The position numbers and the translations under genes are program-made. From Actinomycetes bacterium (GTDB taxonomy: Bacteria; Actinomycetota; Actinomycetes; Actinomycetales; Micrococcaceae): 5,483 nucleotides of DNA. Positions 1-5,443 of this stretch are shown here, piece by piece. How positions within the stretch are numbered: the stretch's first letter is position 1; each line of letters starts with the position of its first letter. The notes beneath the pieces are model-generated. The model saw only the letters and a program-made list of their open reading frames with translations, ran no database searches and had not been told where the DNA came from. Where the stretch lies: positions 1-5,483 of the forward strand of contig JAFAAV010000097.1 in NCBI GenBank assembly GCA_023426375.1, in the 5' to 3' direction.

Positions 1-786
1 GGGGTGCATGGTCTCGAAGAGCATGAGCATGGGGATGTCCGAGCCCTCCACGGACTCGTAATTGACCAGCAGGGCCACGGCGTTCATGACCAGCAGGATC
101 GTGTAGACGATGCCACCCAGGACACCGCCCCAACCGGCCACGCGGGGGTTGGGGGTGTTACCACCGATCACCAGGCTCATGGAGACGCCCAACATCAGGG
201 CCATGCACGTGTAGTTGATGGCGGACAGCCACCACGGCGACACCGGGGAGTCCGCCTGGACTGCGAGATCACTCATGGCGCCCAGGTCCACGGGCAACTG
301 CAGCATGGTGTAGATGAAGGCCACGATCACGGCCACGAAGATCAGCGGGGTGACCGCGGAAATGATGTTGGTGACCTTGTTGACGTTGAGCAGACCCGTG
401 AGCATCACGATGGCCACCATGATGGCCGAACCGATCCAGGCAGGCAGTCCGAACTGCTGCTCGAGAGTGGATCCCGCGCCAGCGAGCATCACGAATCCCA
501 TGGCGAACAAGGTCAGGGTCACGCTGATGTCCAAGAACTTGGAGACCACCGGGTGGGACACGGAACGGAATACGGCGCGGTGCTCATCGGCCAGGAAGTA
601 GCTGCCGATCTGGATGATCACGGCTCCCGCGGCGATCATCAGAATTCCGGAGACCACGGCACCGGCAATACCCCACGTGCCGAAGGAAATGAAGTACTGC
701 ACAACCTCTTGACCGGTCGCGAATCCCGCTCCCACGAGGAGGCCCACGAAGGCCAGAGTGACTTGAAGTGTTTTTCTGGCGGCCAC
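1..786 (-). CDS. YkvI-family membrane protein, N-terminal 262 residues (3' end beyond window)
   Basis: The gene reads leftward and is cut by the window edge, so only the first 262 residues are visible. The protein is strongly hydrophobic. I place membrane segments at about residues 8-27, 37-58, 86-104, 114-133, 141-162, 185-207 and 221-242. The N-terminus carries GLLVGAGFATGQEVVQYF (15-32), which resembles the glycine-rich first helix of the YkvI family (COG3949), a poorly characterised group related to amino acid permease-like carriers. Later segments fit the same family: a PWW pair at 184-186, a polar INYT in the sixth helix, and EGSDIPMLML (247-256) at the visible end. The start is GTG at 786, preceded by AAGGAG with 9 nt spacing. 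No substrate can be named. The gene diverges from the plus-strand gene at 931. Family assignment is fairly firm; transport is inferred. Confidence 0.82.
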   Translation of the reverse strand, partial: MAARKTLQVTLAFVGLLVGAGFATGQEVVQYFISFGTWGIAGAVVSGILMIAAGAVIIQIGSYFLADEHRAVFRSVSHPVVSKFLDISVTLTLFAMGFVMLAGAGSTLEQQFGLPAWIGSAIMVAIVMLTGLLNVNKVTNIISAVTPLIFVAVIVAFIYTMLQLPVDLGAMSDLAVQADSPVSPWWLSAINYTCMALMLGVSMSLVIGGNTPNPRVAGWGGVLGGIVYTILLVMNAVALLVNYESVEGSDIPMLMLFETMHP

Positions 787-795
787 GGGTAACAA

Positions 796-801
796 CTCCT
801 T
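796..801 (-). promoter_or_regulatory. Ribosome binding site fixing the GTG start of the YkvI-family gene
   Basis: Read on the minus strand this is AAGGAG, 9 nt before GTG at 786. An in-frame TTG lies closer but directly abuts the site, so it cannot be used. This supports GTG as the start. Confidence 0.7.
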
Positions 802-872
802 GAAAGTGGGGAACAGATGGCGAGAAACACTGAACCTTCCCAGGATAGAGGACAGTTCGATGCGCGCCACTT

Positions 873-883
873 GGTGTGACACC
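873..883. promoter_or_regulatory. 11-bp perfect palindrome in the divergent intergenic region; possible operator
   Basis: GGTGTGACACC has five-base arms around a central base (878) and lies in the 144-nt gap between two divergently transcribed genes. A weak plus-strand promoter-like pair overlaps it: TTGGTG at 871-876 and GATACT at 892-897, with a short 15-nt spacer. The site is placed where a regulator could affect either gene, but no regulator or second copy is visible. An 11-bp palindrome can arise by chance, so this is only a candidate. Confidence 0.25.
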
Positions 884-930
884 TTGGGTGAGATACTCGG
901 GGCAGAAGTTTGCCGAGAATGGAGAACCGT

Positions 931-1497
931 ATGGCGCAGCAATGGGAAGACGATTTCAAGGACTGGGTGGCCGGTTGGGACGCGGTACGCGGAACCGAAG
1001 CGCCCCCGCAGAACGTCGTGGCCTGGAACGGCGAGGTCCCCTCCAAGGACGGGCTCGTGTTGGTCTGTGCGGAGAATCAGGCCGTGCTGGTCCGCGGTGT
1101 CGTGAACGCTCAGGAGAAGGACGTCCTCTCGCAGGACATCCTGATGACCGGCGCGGTTCAGGAGCTGGACCGCGGACTCAGCTTCCCGGGGGAGTCCGGC
1201 ATGTTCGACGCGCCGATGGGTGATGTCACACGGTTCGAAGTGGACGAGTGGGGCAAACCGGTCGCGCACTCCACGCTGTCCGTGCAGGATGAGGTCGCGT
1301 TCATGGGACCGCTACTCACGGACGCGTCCACCGAGCGAGATCCGGCCGAGGTGCTGGACCCGCTGGTCTCGAGCATGGCGAACGAGGCCTTCCTGGCCGA
1401 TGCCGAGCGCCTGTACACCGTGGTCCCCGAGGACGAGGTTCCGGCCCGCGAGGCCCAGGGCTGGGAACGCGCGGCCGTGGTGCTGCGGCTGGGCTGA
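931..1497 (+). CDS. Hypothetical acidic soluble protein, 188 residues
   Basis: I do not recognise this protein. It begins MAQQWEDDFKDW and ends VVLRLG before a TGA. ATG at 931 is preferred because GGAG (921-924) precedes it by 6 nt. An in-frame ATG at 919 and TTG at 910 would add four or seven residues but have weaker sites. The protein is rich in Asp and Glu, with roughly twice as many acidic as basic residues. It has no signal peptide, membrane helix or repeat, and only one Cys (residue 46). The alternation at 42-58 (LVLVCAENQAVLVRGVV) suggests beta strands. A segment around 136-162 looks helical, and a WERAAVVLRL strand closes the protein. Codon use is the GC-rich pattern of the neighbours, which supports a real gene. 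It diverges from the membrane protein gene and converges on the CoA-binding protein gene. No function is proposed. Confidence 0.75.
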   Translation: MAQQWEDDFKDWVAGWDAVRGTEAPPQNVVAWNGEVPSKDGLVLVCAENQAVLVRGVVNAQEKDVLSQDILMTGAVQELDRGLSFPGESGMFDAPMGDVTRFEVDEWGKPVAHSTLSVQDEVAFMGPLLTDASTERDPAEVLDPLVSSMANEAFLADAERLYTVVPEDEVPAREAQGWERAAVVLRLG

Positions 1498-1529
1498 GAG
1501 CGGCGTCGGCGACTCGCAACGCGGTCCAG

Positions 1530-1597
1530 AACCATGTGATCCCGCTTTACTGCAAAGTAACCGTGGCTACTCTGCAGTAAAGCGGGATCAAATGGTT
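1530..1597. terminator. 68-nt near-perfect palindrome between convergent genes; candidate bidirectional terminator or dispersed palindromic unit
   Basis: The outer arms are AACCAT (1530-1535) and ATGGTT (1592-1597). Next comes a perfect 18-bp inverted repeat, TGATCCCGCTTTACTGCA (1537-1554), matched at 1573-1590. Inside it are AGTA/TACT (1556-1559 and 1568-1571) and CC/GG (1561-1562 and 1565-1566), with a 2-nt centre. Only three symmetric positions fail to pair: 1536/1591, 1555/1572 and 1560/1567. Read as minus-strand RNA, two of these become G-U wobbles, so folding is better in the direction of the metY unit, whose last stop is 17 nt away. There is no T-run on either side, so it is not a textbook intrinsic terminator. 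Its place 33 nt after the plus-strand stop fits termination from both sides. It could also be a copy of a repeated element. Confidence 0.6.
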
Positions 1598-1613
1598 GGT
1601 CGCTCAAGGACCG

Positions 1614-2105
1614 TCAGGCAACCACCTGACGCTTGGCGGAAATCACCCCGGTGTTGAAGCCGGCCAGGTGCAGACCTCCGTGGAAGCGCGCGTGTTCGAT
1701 CTTCACGCAGCGGTCCATCACGGCGTTGAGCCCGGCGTTCTCGGCGATCGCCGCGGCTTCCTCACTCCACGAACCCAGCTGCATCCACACGGTCTTGGCG
1801 CCGAGGTTCACAGCCTCCTGGGCCACGCCGGGCAGATCGGAGTCCTTGCGGAACACGTCCACCATGTCCGGGACCTCGGGCAGATCTGCGAGCGAGGGGT
1901 AGACCTTCTGGCCCAGCACCTCGTCCAGCACGGGGTTTACGAAGTACACGCGGTACGGCGATGAGGACAGCAGGTACGTCGCCACGAAGTAGCTCGCCCG
2001 CGCGGGCTTATTGGACATGCCCACGATCGCGATCGACTCGGTGTTGCGCAGGATGTTCAACCGTTCGGGGGCGCTGGGGCCCACCCAGGTGCGTTCGGTG
2101 CTCAT
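1614..2105 (-). CDS. CoA-binding protein, YccU-like (CoA_binding_2 / COG1832)
   Basis: The product has 163 residues and a single Rossmann-like domain of the YccU-type CoA-binding family. Visible elements are the first strand and nucleotide-binding turn SIAIVGMSNKPARASYFVA (24-42), the second strand VYFVNP (53-58), VDVFRK (82-87), the strand VWMQLGSW (106-113), and the family-typical DRCVKIEH (131-138) with Cys133 and His138. A short tail, GFNTGVISAKR (149-159), follows. The family is known to bind coenzyme A, but its cellular role is not settled. The start is ATG at 2105, with AAGGAG 7 nt upstream. This ATG overlaps the metY stop as ATGA, so the gene is probably translated together with metY and shares its SAM control. 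A longer in-frame reading up to 2234 lies inside metY and is not credible. From memory, this pair is common in Micrococcaceae. A link to acyl-CoA-dependent homoserine activation is possible but inferred. Confidence 0.88.
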   Translation of the reverse strand: MSTERTWVGPSAPERLNILRNTESIAIVGMSNKPARASYFVATYLLSSSPYRVYFVNPVLDEVLGQKVYPSLADLPEVPDMVDVFRKDSDLPGVAQEAVNLGAKTVWMQLGSWSEEAAAIAENAGLNAVMDRCVKIEHARFHGGLHLAGFNTGVISAKRQVVA

Positions 2106-3496
2106 GCGTGGACTCCTTCGGCAGCTTTTTCGGACGACGGTTCTGCGGTGGCCGCAGCGGGCGTGACGGTTTCGACGACGTCGCCCTCGCGGTTGATCCC
2201 GGTCGCGGCGGTCAGCGCCTGGTCCAGATCCCACAGGATGTCCGCGGGGTCCTCGAGACCCACGGAAATGCGGATCAGGTCTTCCTTCACGCCGCCGGAT
2301 TCCAGCTGCTCGGAGGTGAGCTGCTGGTGGGTGGTGGACGCTGGGTGCAGTACCAGGGTGCGGGCGTCACCGATGTTGGCCAGGTGCGAAGCCAGCTGCA
2401 GGTTCTCGATGAACCGGCCGCCCACTTCGCGTCCGCTGAGCTGATCGGTGCCGGCCACACCGAAGGCGAACACGGAACCAATGCCCTGCGGCAGGTACTT
2501 CTTGGCGCGTTCGTGGTGCGGGTGATCCTCGAGGCCCGCGTAGTTCACGTAGCCGATGCGCGGATCGGTGGCCAACCACTGCACGACCTCTTGCGCGTTC
2601 GCCACGTGGGCGTCCATGCGCTGGGGGAGGGTTTCCACTCCCTGCAGCAGGTTCCACGCGGCCTGCGGGGTCAGCGCGGGACCGATGTCGCGCAGTTGTT
2701 CGGAACGCAGCTTGGTCAAGAAGCCGTACTCACCGAAGTTCCCCCACCACGTCACGTTGTTGTACGAGGGGACCGGCTCGGTCATGGCCGGGAACTTGCC
2801 GTTGCCCCAGTTGAAACGACCGGACTCGACCACCACACCGCCCAGGGTGTTGCCGTGGCCGCCCAGGAACTTGGTGATCGAGTGGATCACGATGTCCGCA
2901 CCGTGCTCGAACGGACGGCACAGGTACGGGGTGTTGAGCGTGGCGTCCACGATCAACGGCAGGCCGGCCTCGTGGGCGACCTCCGCCAGGCCTTCCAGAT
3001 CGGCGATCTCACCGGACGGGTTGGCCACGAGCTCGGTGTAGACGGCCTTGGTGTTCTCGGTGATGGCCGCCTTGTAATCGGCGGGATCGGTGCCGGGAAC
3101 AAAGGTGGTCTCCACACCGAAGCGGCGCAGGGTCACGTCCAACTGTGTGACCGTTCCGCCGTACAGCTGCGAGGAGGCGACCACGTGATCGCCCTGTCCG
3201 CACAGCGCGGCAAAGGTGATGAACTCGGCAGCCATGCCGGAGGAAGTTGCTACCGCACCGATACCGCCCTCGAGGGACGCGATGCGCTCCTCCAGCGCAG
3301 CCACGGTGGGGTTGCCGATGCGCGAGTAGATGTTGCCGTACTTCTGCAGCGCGAAGAGGTTGGCGGCGTCGTCGGCGTCTTTGAAGACGAACGAACTGGT
3401 CTGGTAGATCGGGACGGAACGGGCGCCGTGCTCGGCGTCCGGGGTGCCGCCTGCGTGCAGTGCACGGGTGCGGAAACCGAACTGGTGCTCGGCCAT
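2102..3496 (-). CDS. metY: O-acetylhomoserine sulfhydrylase (O-acetylhomoserine aminocarboxypropyltransferase)
   Basis: The 464-residue cytoplasmic PLP enzyme belongs to the Cys/Met metabolism family. It makes L-homocysteine from O-acetyl-L-homoserine and sulfide (EC 2.5.1.49), the direct sulfhydrylation step of methionine synthesis. Visible motifs in order are YGNIYSRIGNPT (53-64, phosphate and substrate contacts), SSGMAA (85-90), Tyr112 in QLYGGT (cofactor stacking), Asp184 in IVDATLNTP (pyridine nitrogen), and SITK with the Schiff-base Lys209. These are followed by LHPASTTH (383-390) and ISVGLED (410-416) with Arg409 for the substrate carboxylate. The long insert at about 227-270 (NWGNGKFP...LRSEQLRD) is typical of MetY and argues against cystathionine gamma-synthase or MetZ. 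An Ala-rich tail at about 434-464 extends past the core. ATG at 3496 is supported by AAGGAGGAG; an upstream in-frame extension runs through the riboswitch and is rejected. Many actinobacterial homologues are labelled bifunctional for O-acetylserine, which cannot be judged here. Confidence 0.95.
   Translation of the reverse strand: MAEHQFGFRTRALHAGGTPDAEHGARSVPIYQTSSFVFKDADDAANLFALQKYGNIYSRIGNPTVAALEERIASLEGGIGAVATSSGMAAEFITFAALCGQGDHVVASSQLYGGTVTQLDVTLRRFGVETTFVPGTDPADYKAAITENTKAVYTELVANPSGEIADLEGLAEVAHEAGLPLIVDATLNTPYLCRPFEHGADIVIHSITKFLGGHGNTLGGVVVESGRFNWGNGKFPAMTEPVPSYNNVTWWGNFGEYGFLTKLRSEQLRDIGPALTPQAAWNLLQGVETLPQRMDAHVANAQEVVQWLATDPRIGYVNYAGLEDHPHHERAKKYLPQGIGSVFAFGVAGTDQLSGREVGGRFIENLQLASHLANIGDARTLVLHPASTTHQQLTSEQLESGGVKEDLIRISVGLEDPADILWDLDQALTAATGINREGDVVETVTPAAATAEPSSEKAAEGVHA
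2113..2118 (-). promoter_or_regulatory. Ribosome binding site of the CoA-binding protein gene inside the metY 3' end
   Basis: AAGGAG on the minus strand lies 7 nt before ATG at 2105 and within the last codons of metY. It fixes the start and, with the ATGA overlap, supports coupled translation. Confidence 0.7.
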
Positions 3497-3500
3497 AGGG

Positions 3501-3509
3501 CTCCTCCTT
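3501..3509 (-). promoter_or_regulatory. metY ribosome binding site, adjacent to a possible riboswitch pseudoknot strand
   Basis: AAGGAGGAG on the minus strand ends 4 nt before ATG at 3496. The hexamer GGCCGA (3516-3511 read on the minus strand) lies one base upstream and is complementary to TCGGCC in the riboswitch P3 loop (3597-3592). The arrangement would let a ligand-stabilised fold block ribosome access. The complementarity is seen; the regulatory effect is inferred. Confidence 0.7.
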
Positions 3510-3538
3510 GTCGGCCGCGTACAGCTCCCGTCCGAACA

Positions 3539-3556
3539 CTGCCCGGGGCCGCGCAG
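3539..3556 (-). other. Small hairpin directly 3' of riboswitch P1 (possible outer P4-like stem)
   Basis: On the minus strand CTGC (3556-3553) pairs with GCAG (3542-3539), with an inner CG/CG pair after a G-G mismatch and a GCCC loop. It starts one base after the extended P1. A hairpin in this place is a feature of SAM-IV-type aptamers as I know them, but the stem is short and could be fortuitous in GC-rich DNA. Confidence 0.35.
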
Positions 3557-3557
3557 C

Positions 3558-3657
3558 ACTCCATCGGTCCTGGCGGTAGCACCGTGCAGTAGGCCGATCA
3601 CTGCGGGTTGCTGCGGCGTCGTCGATCCAGGTCTCTCGGCCGCTCGGGATGGTGAGT
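3558..3657 (-). ncRNA. SAM riboswitch aptamer (SAM-I/SAM-IV clan) in the metY leader
   Basis: The minus strand shows the S-box core. P1 is CCATC (3652-3648) with GATGG (3565-3561), extended by ACT/AGT at the ends. The invariant-looking GAG is followed by P2, GCGGC (3643-3639) with GCCGC (3617-3613), with GAGAGACCTGG in its 5' side. GCAGCAACC (3614-3606) follows P2 and matches the conserved GCAACC of these RNAs. P3 is GCAGT (3604-3600) with ACTGC (3590-3586). GGTGCTA (3583-3577) matches the conserved J3/4 strand. CTGG (3630-3627) in the P2 loop can pair with CCAG (3573-3570), the expected internal pseudoknot. No room remains for the usual P4 hairpin inside the junction. Instead a small hairpin (3539-3556) follows P1, which leans toward the SAM-IV or SAM-I/IV architecture. 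I see no terminator before metY, so control is probably translational. Confidence 0.85.
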
Positions 3658-3659
3658 CC

Positions 3660-3689
3660 ATTGTGTCGCGTGGGTGGCGGCGTTCACAA
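3660..3689 (-). promoter_or_regulatory. Candidate promoter of the metY leader transcript
   Basis: Minus-strand TTGTGA (3689-3684) and CACAAT (3665-3660) are separated by 18 nt, each matching four of six bases of the housekeeping consensus. Transcription would begin near 3653-3658, at the 5' edge of P1, which is where a riboswitch transcript should start. This fit is the main reason to believe it. Confidence 0.45.
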
Positions 3690-3737
3690 ACCGGGGCCCG
3701 CCGGTGACCACGGTGCGAGACGACCGCCGCCGACGCC

Positions 3738-3763
3738 GCGTGGCACCTCCCGCGCGGCCACGC
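3738..3763 (-). terminator. Hairpin just after sdhB; candidate terminator of the sdh unit
   Basis: On the minus strand GCGTGGC (3763-3757) pairs perfectly with GCCACGC (3744-3738) across a 12-nt loop, starting 3 nt after the sdhB stop codon. No T-run follows, so intrinsic termination is uncertain, though GC-rich actinobacteria often have hairpins without a T-tail here. It would separate the sdh unit from the metY promoter. Confidence 0.4.
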
Positions 3764-3766
3764 CGA

Positions 3767-4462
3767 CTACGCGTACTTCTCCGGGTTCATCCGGCGGAGA
3801 TTTTCCCGGGCGACCTCGGTGAGGTTCTCGAGGGGGAGGCCGGCGGGGCAGACCTCCATGCAGTCACCCAAAAGGGAGCACGGGCCGAACTCGTGCTCGG
3901 CGGCGTCGAGAACTTTGCTCGAACGCTCGTTGCGCTCCTCGAGAGTCTTGGCGAGCGGCGGGAGTTCCTTGAGCAACGTGCCCACGTACAACTGGCCGGA
4001 ACCGTTGGGGCACGCGGCCACGCACGCCCCGCAGCTGATGCAGCCCGCGTTACCCAGGGCCTTGAGTGCTACCGGGAATTTGGCTTCCTTGGCCACGCGG
4101 CGAAGGGCCTTCTTGTCCACGGACAGGTCCTTCTTGACCGGGAACGAGCCCGCGCGCATGGGTTCGATGAAGATCTCGTCCCCGTCGCGGTAGGCCTGCA
4201 GTGACTGCGTGCACGAGGCCTGGTTCTTGTCCGGGCCGTGGGGCACGCCGTCCACGGTCACGCCGCACTTGCCGCAGATGCCTTCGCGGCAGCCGTCGTC
4301 AAAGCTGACGGGGTCATCGCCCTGGCGAGTGAGGGTTTCGTTGACGGCATCGAGCAGGTCCAGAATGCTCATGTCCTCGCGAGCCTCGACCGGGCTCACG
4401 GCCACGAAATTGCCCTGGTCCTCCGCGGTGGCTTGCCGCCACACGTGTACGGTCAGCAGCAT
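3767..4462 (-). CDS. sdhB: Succinate dehydrogenase/fumarate reductase iron-sulfur subunit
   Basis: The 231-residue protein carries electrons from the flavoprotein to quinone in succinate dehydrogenase, at the cytoplasmic membrane face. The N-terminal ferredoxin-like domain has the [2Fe-2S] ligands C58, C63, C66 (CREGICGKC) and C84. The C-terminal domain has C141, C144, C147 and C205 for [4Fe-4S], and C151, C195 and C201 for [3Fe-4S] (CISCGACVAACPN; CSLLGDCMEVCP). All eleven expected cysteines are present. It resembles SdhB of the actinobacterial SdhCAB type, but the stretch between the domains (about 112-140) seems 15-20 residues shorter than I recall for Corynebacterium SdhB. ATG at 4462 shares its A with the sdhC stop (TGATG), and AAGGTGG precedes it by 7 nt inside sdhC. 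No sdhA lies between sdhC and sdhB. A much longer in-frame reading up to 5206 runs through sdhC in the wrong frame and is rejected. Confidence 0.95.
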   Translation of the reverse strand: MLLTVHVWRQATAEDQGNFVAVSPVEAREDMSILDLLDAVNETLTRQGDDPVSFDDGCREGICGKCGVTVDGVPHGPDKNQASCTQSLQAYRDGDEIFIEPMRAGSFPVKKDLSVDKKALRRVAKEAKFPVALKALGNAGCISCGACVAACPNGSGQLYVGTLLKELPPLAKTLEERNERSSKVLDAAEHEFGPCSLLGDCMEVCPAGLPLENLTEVARENLRRMNPEKYA

Positions 4463-5265
4463 CAGCGCACCACCTTGGCCTGCACTGCCACGGGGATGGT
4501 GACGTTTCCGAGAGCCACAGTGGCACCCGCCAGCTTGGCCACGGCCTCGATCAGCTGGGCACGCTGTTGGGTGGTTGTGAACCCTGCGTCCATGGCGGCC
4601 GTGCGCACGCCGTGGATCATGTGACCCGCCAATGCAGCCATGGATGCGGTGTAGAAGAACGCCACGCTCGGGCGGGACAGACTTGCCACCAGGTTGCCGT
4701 AGGCATCCCCGTGGCGATGTTTCGACGAGGCCGCCGGGCGCGCCCCGACCGTCAGATCCGCCACGTGGTACGCAGTGAACAGGCCGAGCACCACGCCCGT
4801 GGAGCGCATGGAGCGGGCGATGATCTGGGGGACCGAGCGACGTCGGCCGCGAGGGCGCCTGCGCTGCTTGCCTGTGAGTTGGAGCTTGAGGTCTTGAACC
4901 GTGCTCTGGACCGTGTGGCGCTCGGCGCGCATGGCCCGCAGCGTGAGTTCGGTGCCGGCCATGATGTGGCTCGTGGCGCTCGCGAGCAACCCGATACGCA
5001 CCACCCACAGCACCGAATTGCGCGGCAAAACCGGAGCACCGACGGTGCGGAGGAACTCTGCGTAGTCGTTGTAGTGCTTCGGGCCCAGGTACACCTGCAT
5101 GTTCCCGGCCATGTGCCCTGCCGTGAACAAGCTCAGGATGGTTCCGGAGGCGGCCATCGCGAGTTTGAGCTCGGCGTTGGTGGCGTCCTTGAACATCACT
5201 TCCCACGCGCTGAGCTGGGGAGTGGAGTCGGCGGTGTCCGTCGAGGGCTGAGCGGCGGGATTCAT
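4462..5265 (-). CDS. sdhC: Succinate dehydrogenase cytochrome b subunit (five-helix, SdhC type)
   Basis: The 267-residue membrane anchor would bind heme b and quinone and hold SdhB at the membrane. Five hydrophobic segments are visible, numbered here from a GTG one codon upstream: about 36-56, 86-106, 158-174, 201-219 and 243-263. Candidate heme-ligand histidines sit one per helix in the first four: H52 (TAGHMAGN), H101 (TSHIMAG), H168 (AYHVADL) and H216 or H219 (GHMIHG). This pattern matches the di-heme single-subunit anchors of the type B / Corynebacterium class, so no sdhD is expected. HYNDYAEFLR (65-74) is also family-typical. An unusually basic loop, GKQRRRPRGRRRS (133-145), joins helices II and III. 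ATG at 5265 is chosen; GTG at 5268 is equally in frame. The ribosome binding site is weak (AGG about 11 nt upstream). The gene overlaps sdhB by one base. Confidence 0.9.
   Translation of the reverse strand: MNPAAQPSTDTADSTPQLSAWEVMFKDATNAELKLAMAASGTILSLFTAGHMAGNMQVYLGPKHYNDYAEFLRTVGAPVLPRNSVLWVVRIGLLASATSHIMAGTELTLRAMRAERHTVQSTVQDLKLQLTGKQRRRPRGRRRSVPQIIARSMRSTGVVLGLFTAYHVADLTVGARPAASSKHRHGDAYGNLVASLSRPSVAFFYTASMAALAGHMIHGVRTAAMDAGFTTTQQRAQLIEAVAKLAGATVALGNVTIPVAVQAKVVR
4470..4476 (-). promoter_or_regulatory. sdhB ribosome binding site embedded in the sdhC 3' end
   Basis: AAGGTGG on the minus strand lies 7 nt before the sdhB ATG and codes for the last Lys-Val of SdhC. Its good spacing shows that sdhC and sdhB are a functional junction rather than a ragged deletion scar. 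Confidence 0.6.
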
Positions 5266-5295
5266 CACTGGATCATCCTAAGAGTTCTGCGCGGA

Positions 5296-5324
5296 AGTAT
5301 CAGTTCGAGTGCCCTGGGAAGTAA
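5296..5324 (-). promoter_or_regulatory. Candidate sdhC promoter
   Basis: Minus-strand TTACTT (5324-5319) and GATACT (5301-5296), the latter preceded by T as in a partly extended -10 element, are spaced 17 nt apart. The start would fall about 20-25 nt before the sdhC ATG. The -35 match is poor, so this is a suggestion only. The rest of the 178-nt gap to the plus-strand gene shows no operator or riboswitch that I can recognise. Confidence 0.3.
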
Positions 5325-5443
5325 CGAACAACTCGATCCTCATGCGCGCGGGGTGAAGTTCCAACGCTCGGGGGAGTCGCTGCCCACCTGTTTTTCGTAG
5401 CCTTGAAGATAAGGAGCAACCAGGCGATGACTAGGAGCGCTGG

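Noticed and set aside
4..792. Open plus-strand frame of 262 codons opposite the YkvI-family gene
   Set aside because: The His/Gly/Asp-rich translation is an antisense mirror of a clear membrane protein with a proper start and ribosome binding site.
3497..3557. Intrinsic terminator between the SAM aptamer and metY
   Set aside because: Only a short hairpin (3539-3556) is present and no T-run follows it, so transcription attenuation is not supported.
1961..3592. Open plus-strand frame of 543 codons opposite metY
   Set aside because: It lies antisense to a metY gene with all catalytic motifs. Its Gly/Val/Arg/His-rich content is the usual by-product of third-position G/C bias, and no plausible ribosome binding site or family motif was seen.
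3497..3661. Upstream in-frame extension of metY by 55 codons
   Set aside because: It would run through the riboswitch. The residues resemble no MetY N-terminus, and ATG 3496 has an excellent ribosome binding site.
4463..5206. N-terminal extension of sdhB reading through sdhC
   Set aside because: It is the wrong frame of a convincing SdhC. SdhB starts naturally at 4462 with a ribosome binding site and a normal N-terminus.
5305..5336. TCGAGT / ACTCGA inverted repeat with a 20-nt spacer upstream of sdhC
   Set aside because: The arms are only six bases, and such pairs are expected by chance; no further symmetry was seen.
4567..5400. Open plus-strand frame of 277 codons opposite sdhC
   Set aside because: Antisense shadow of a membrane protein with heme-ligand histidines; no supporting start site.
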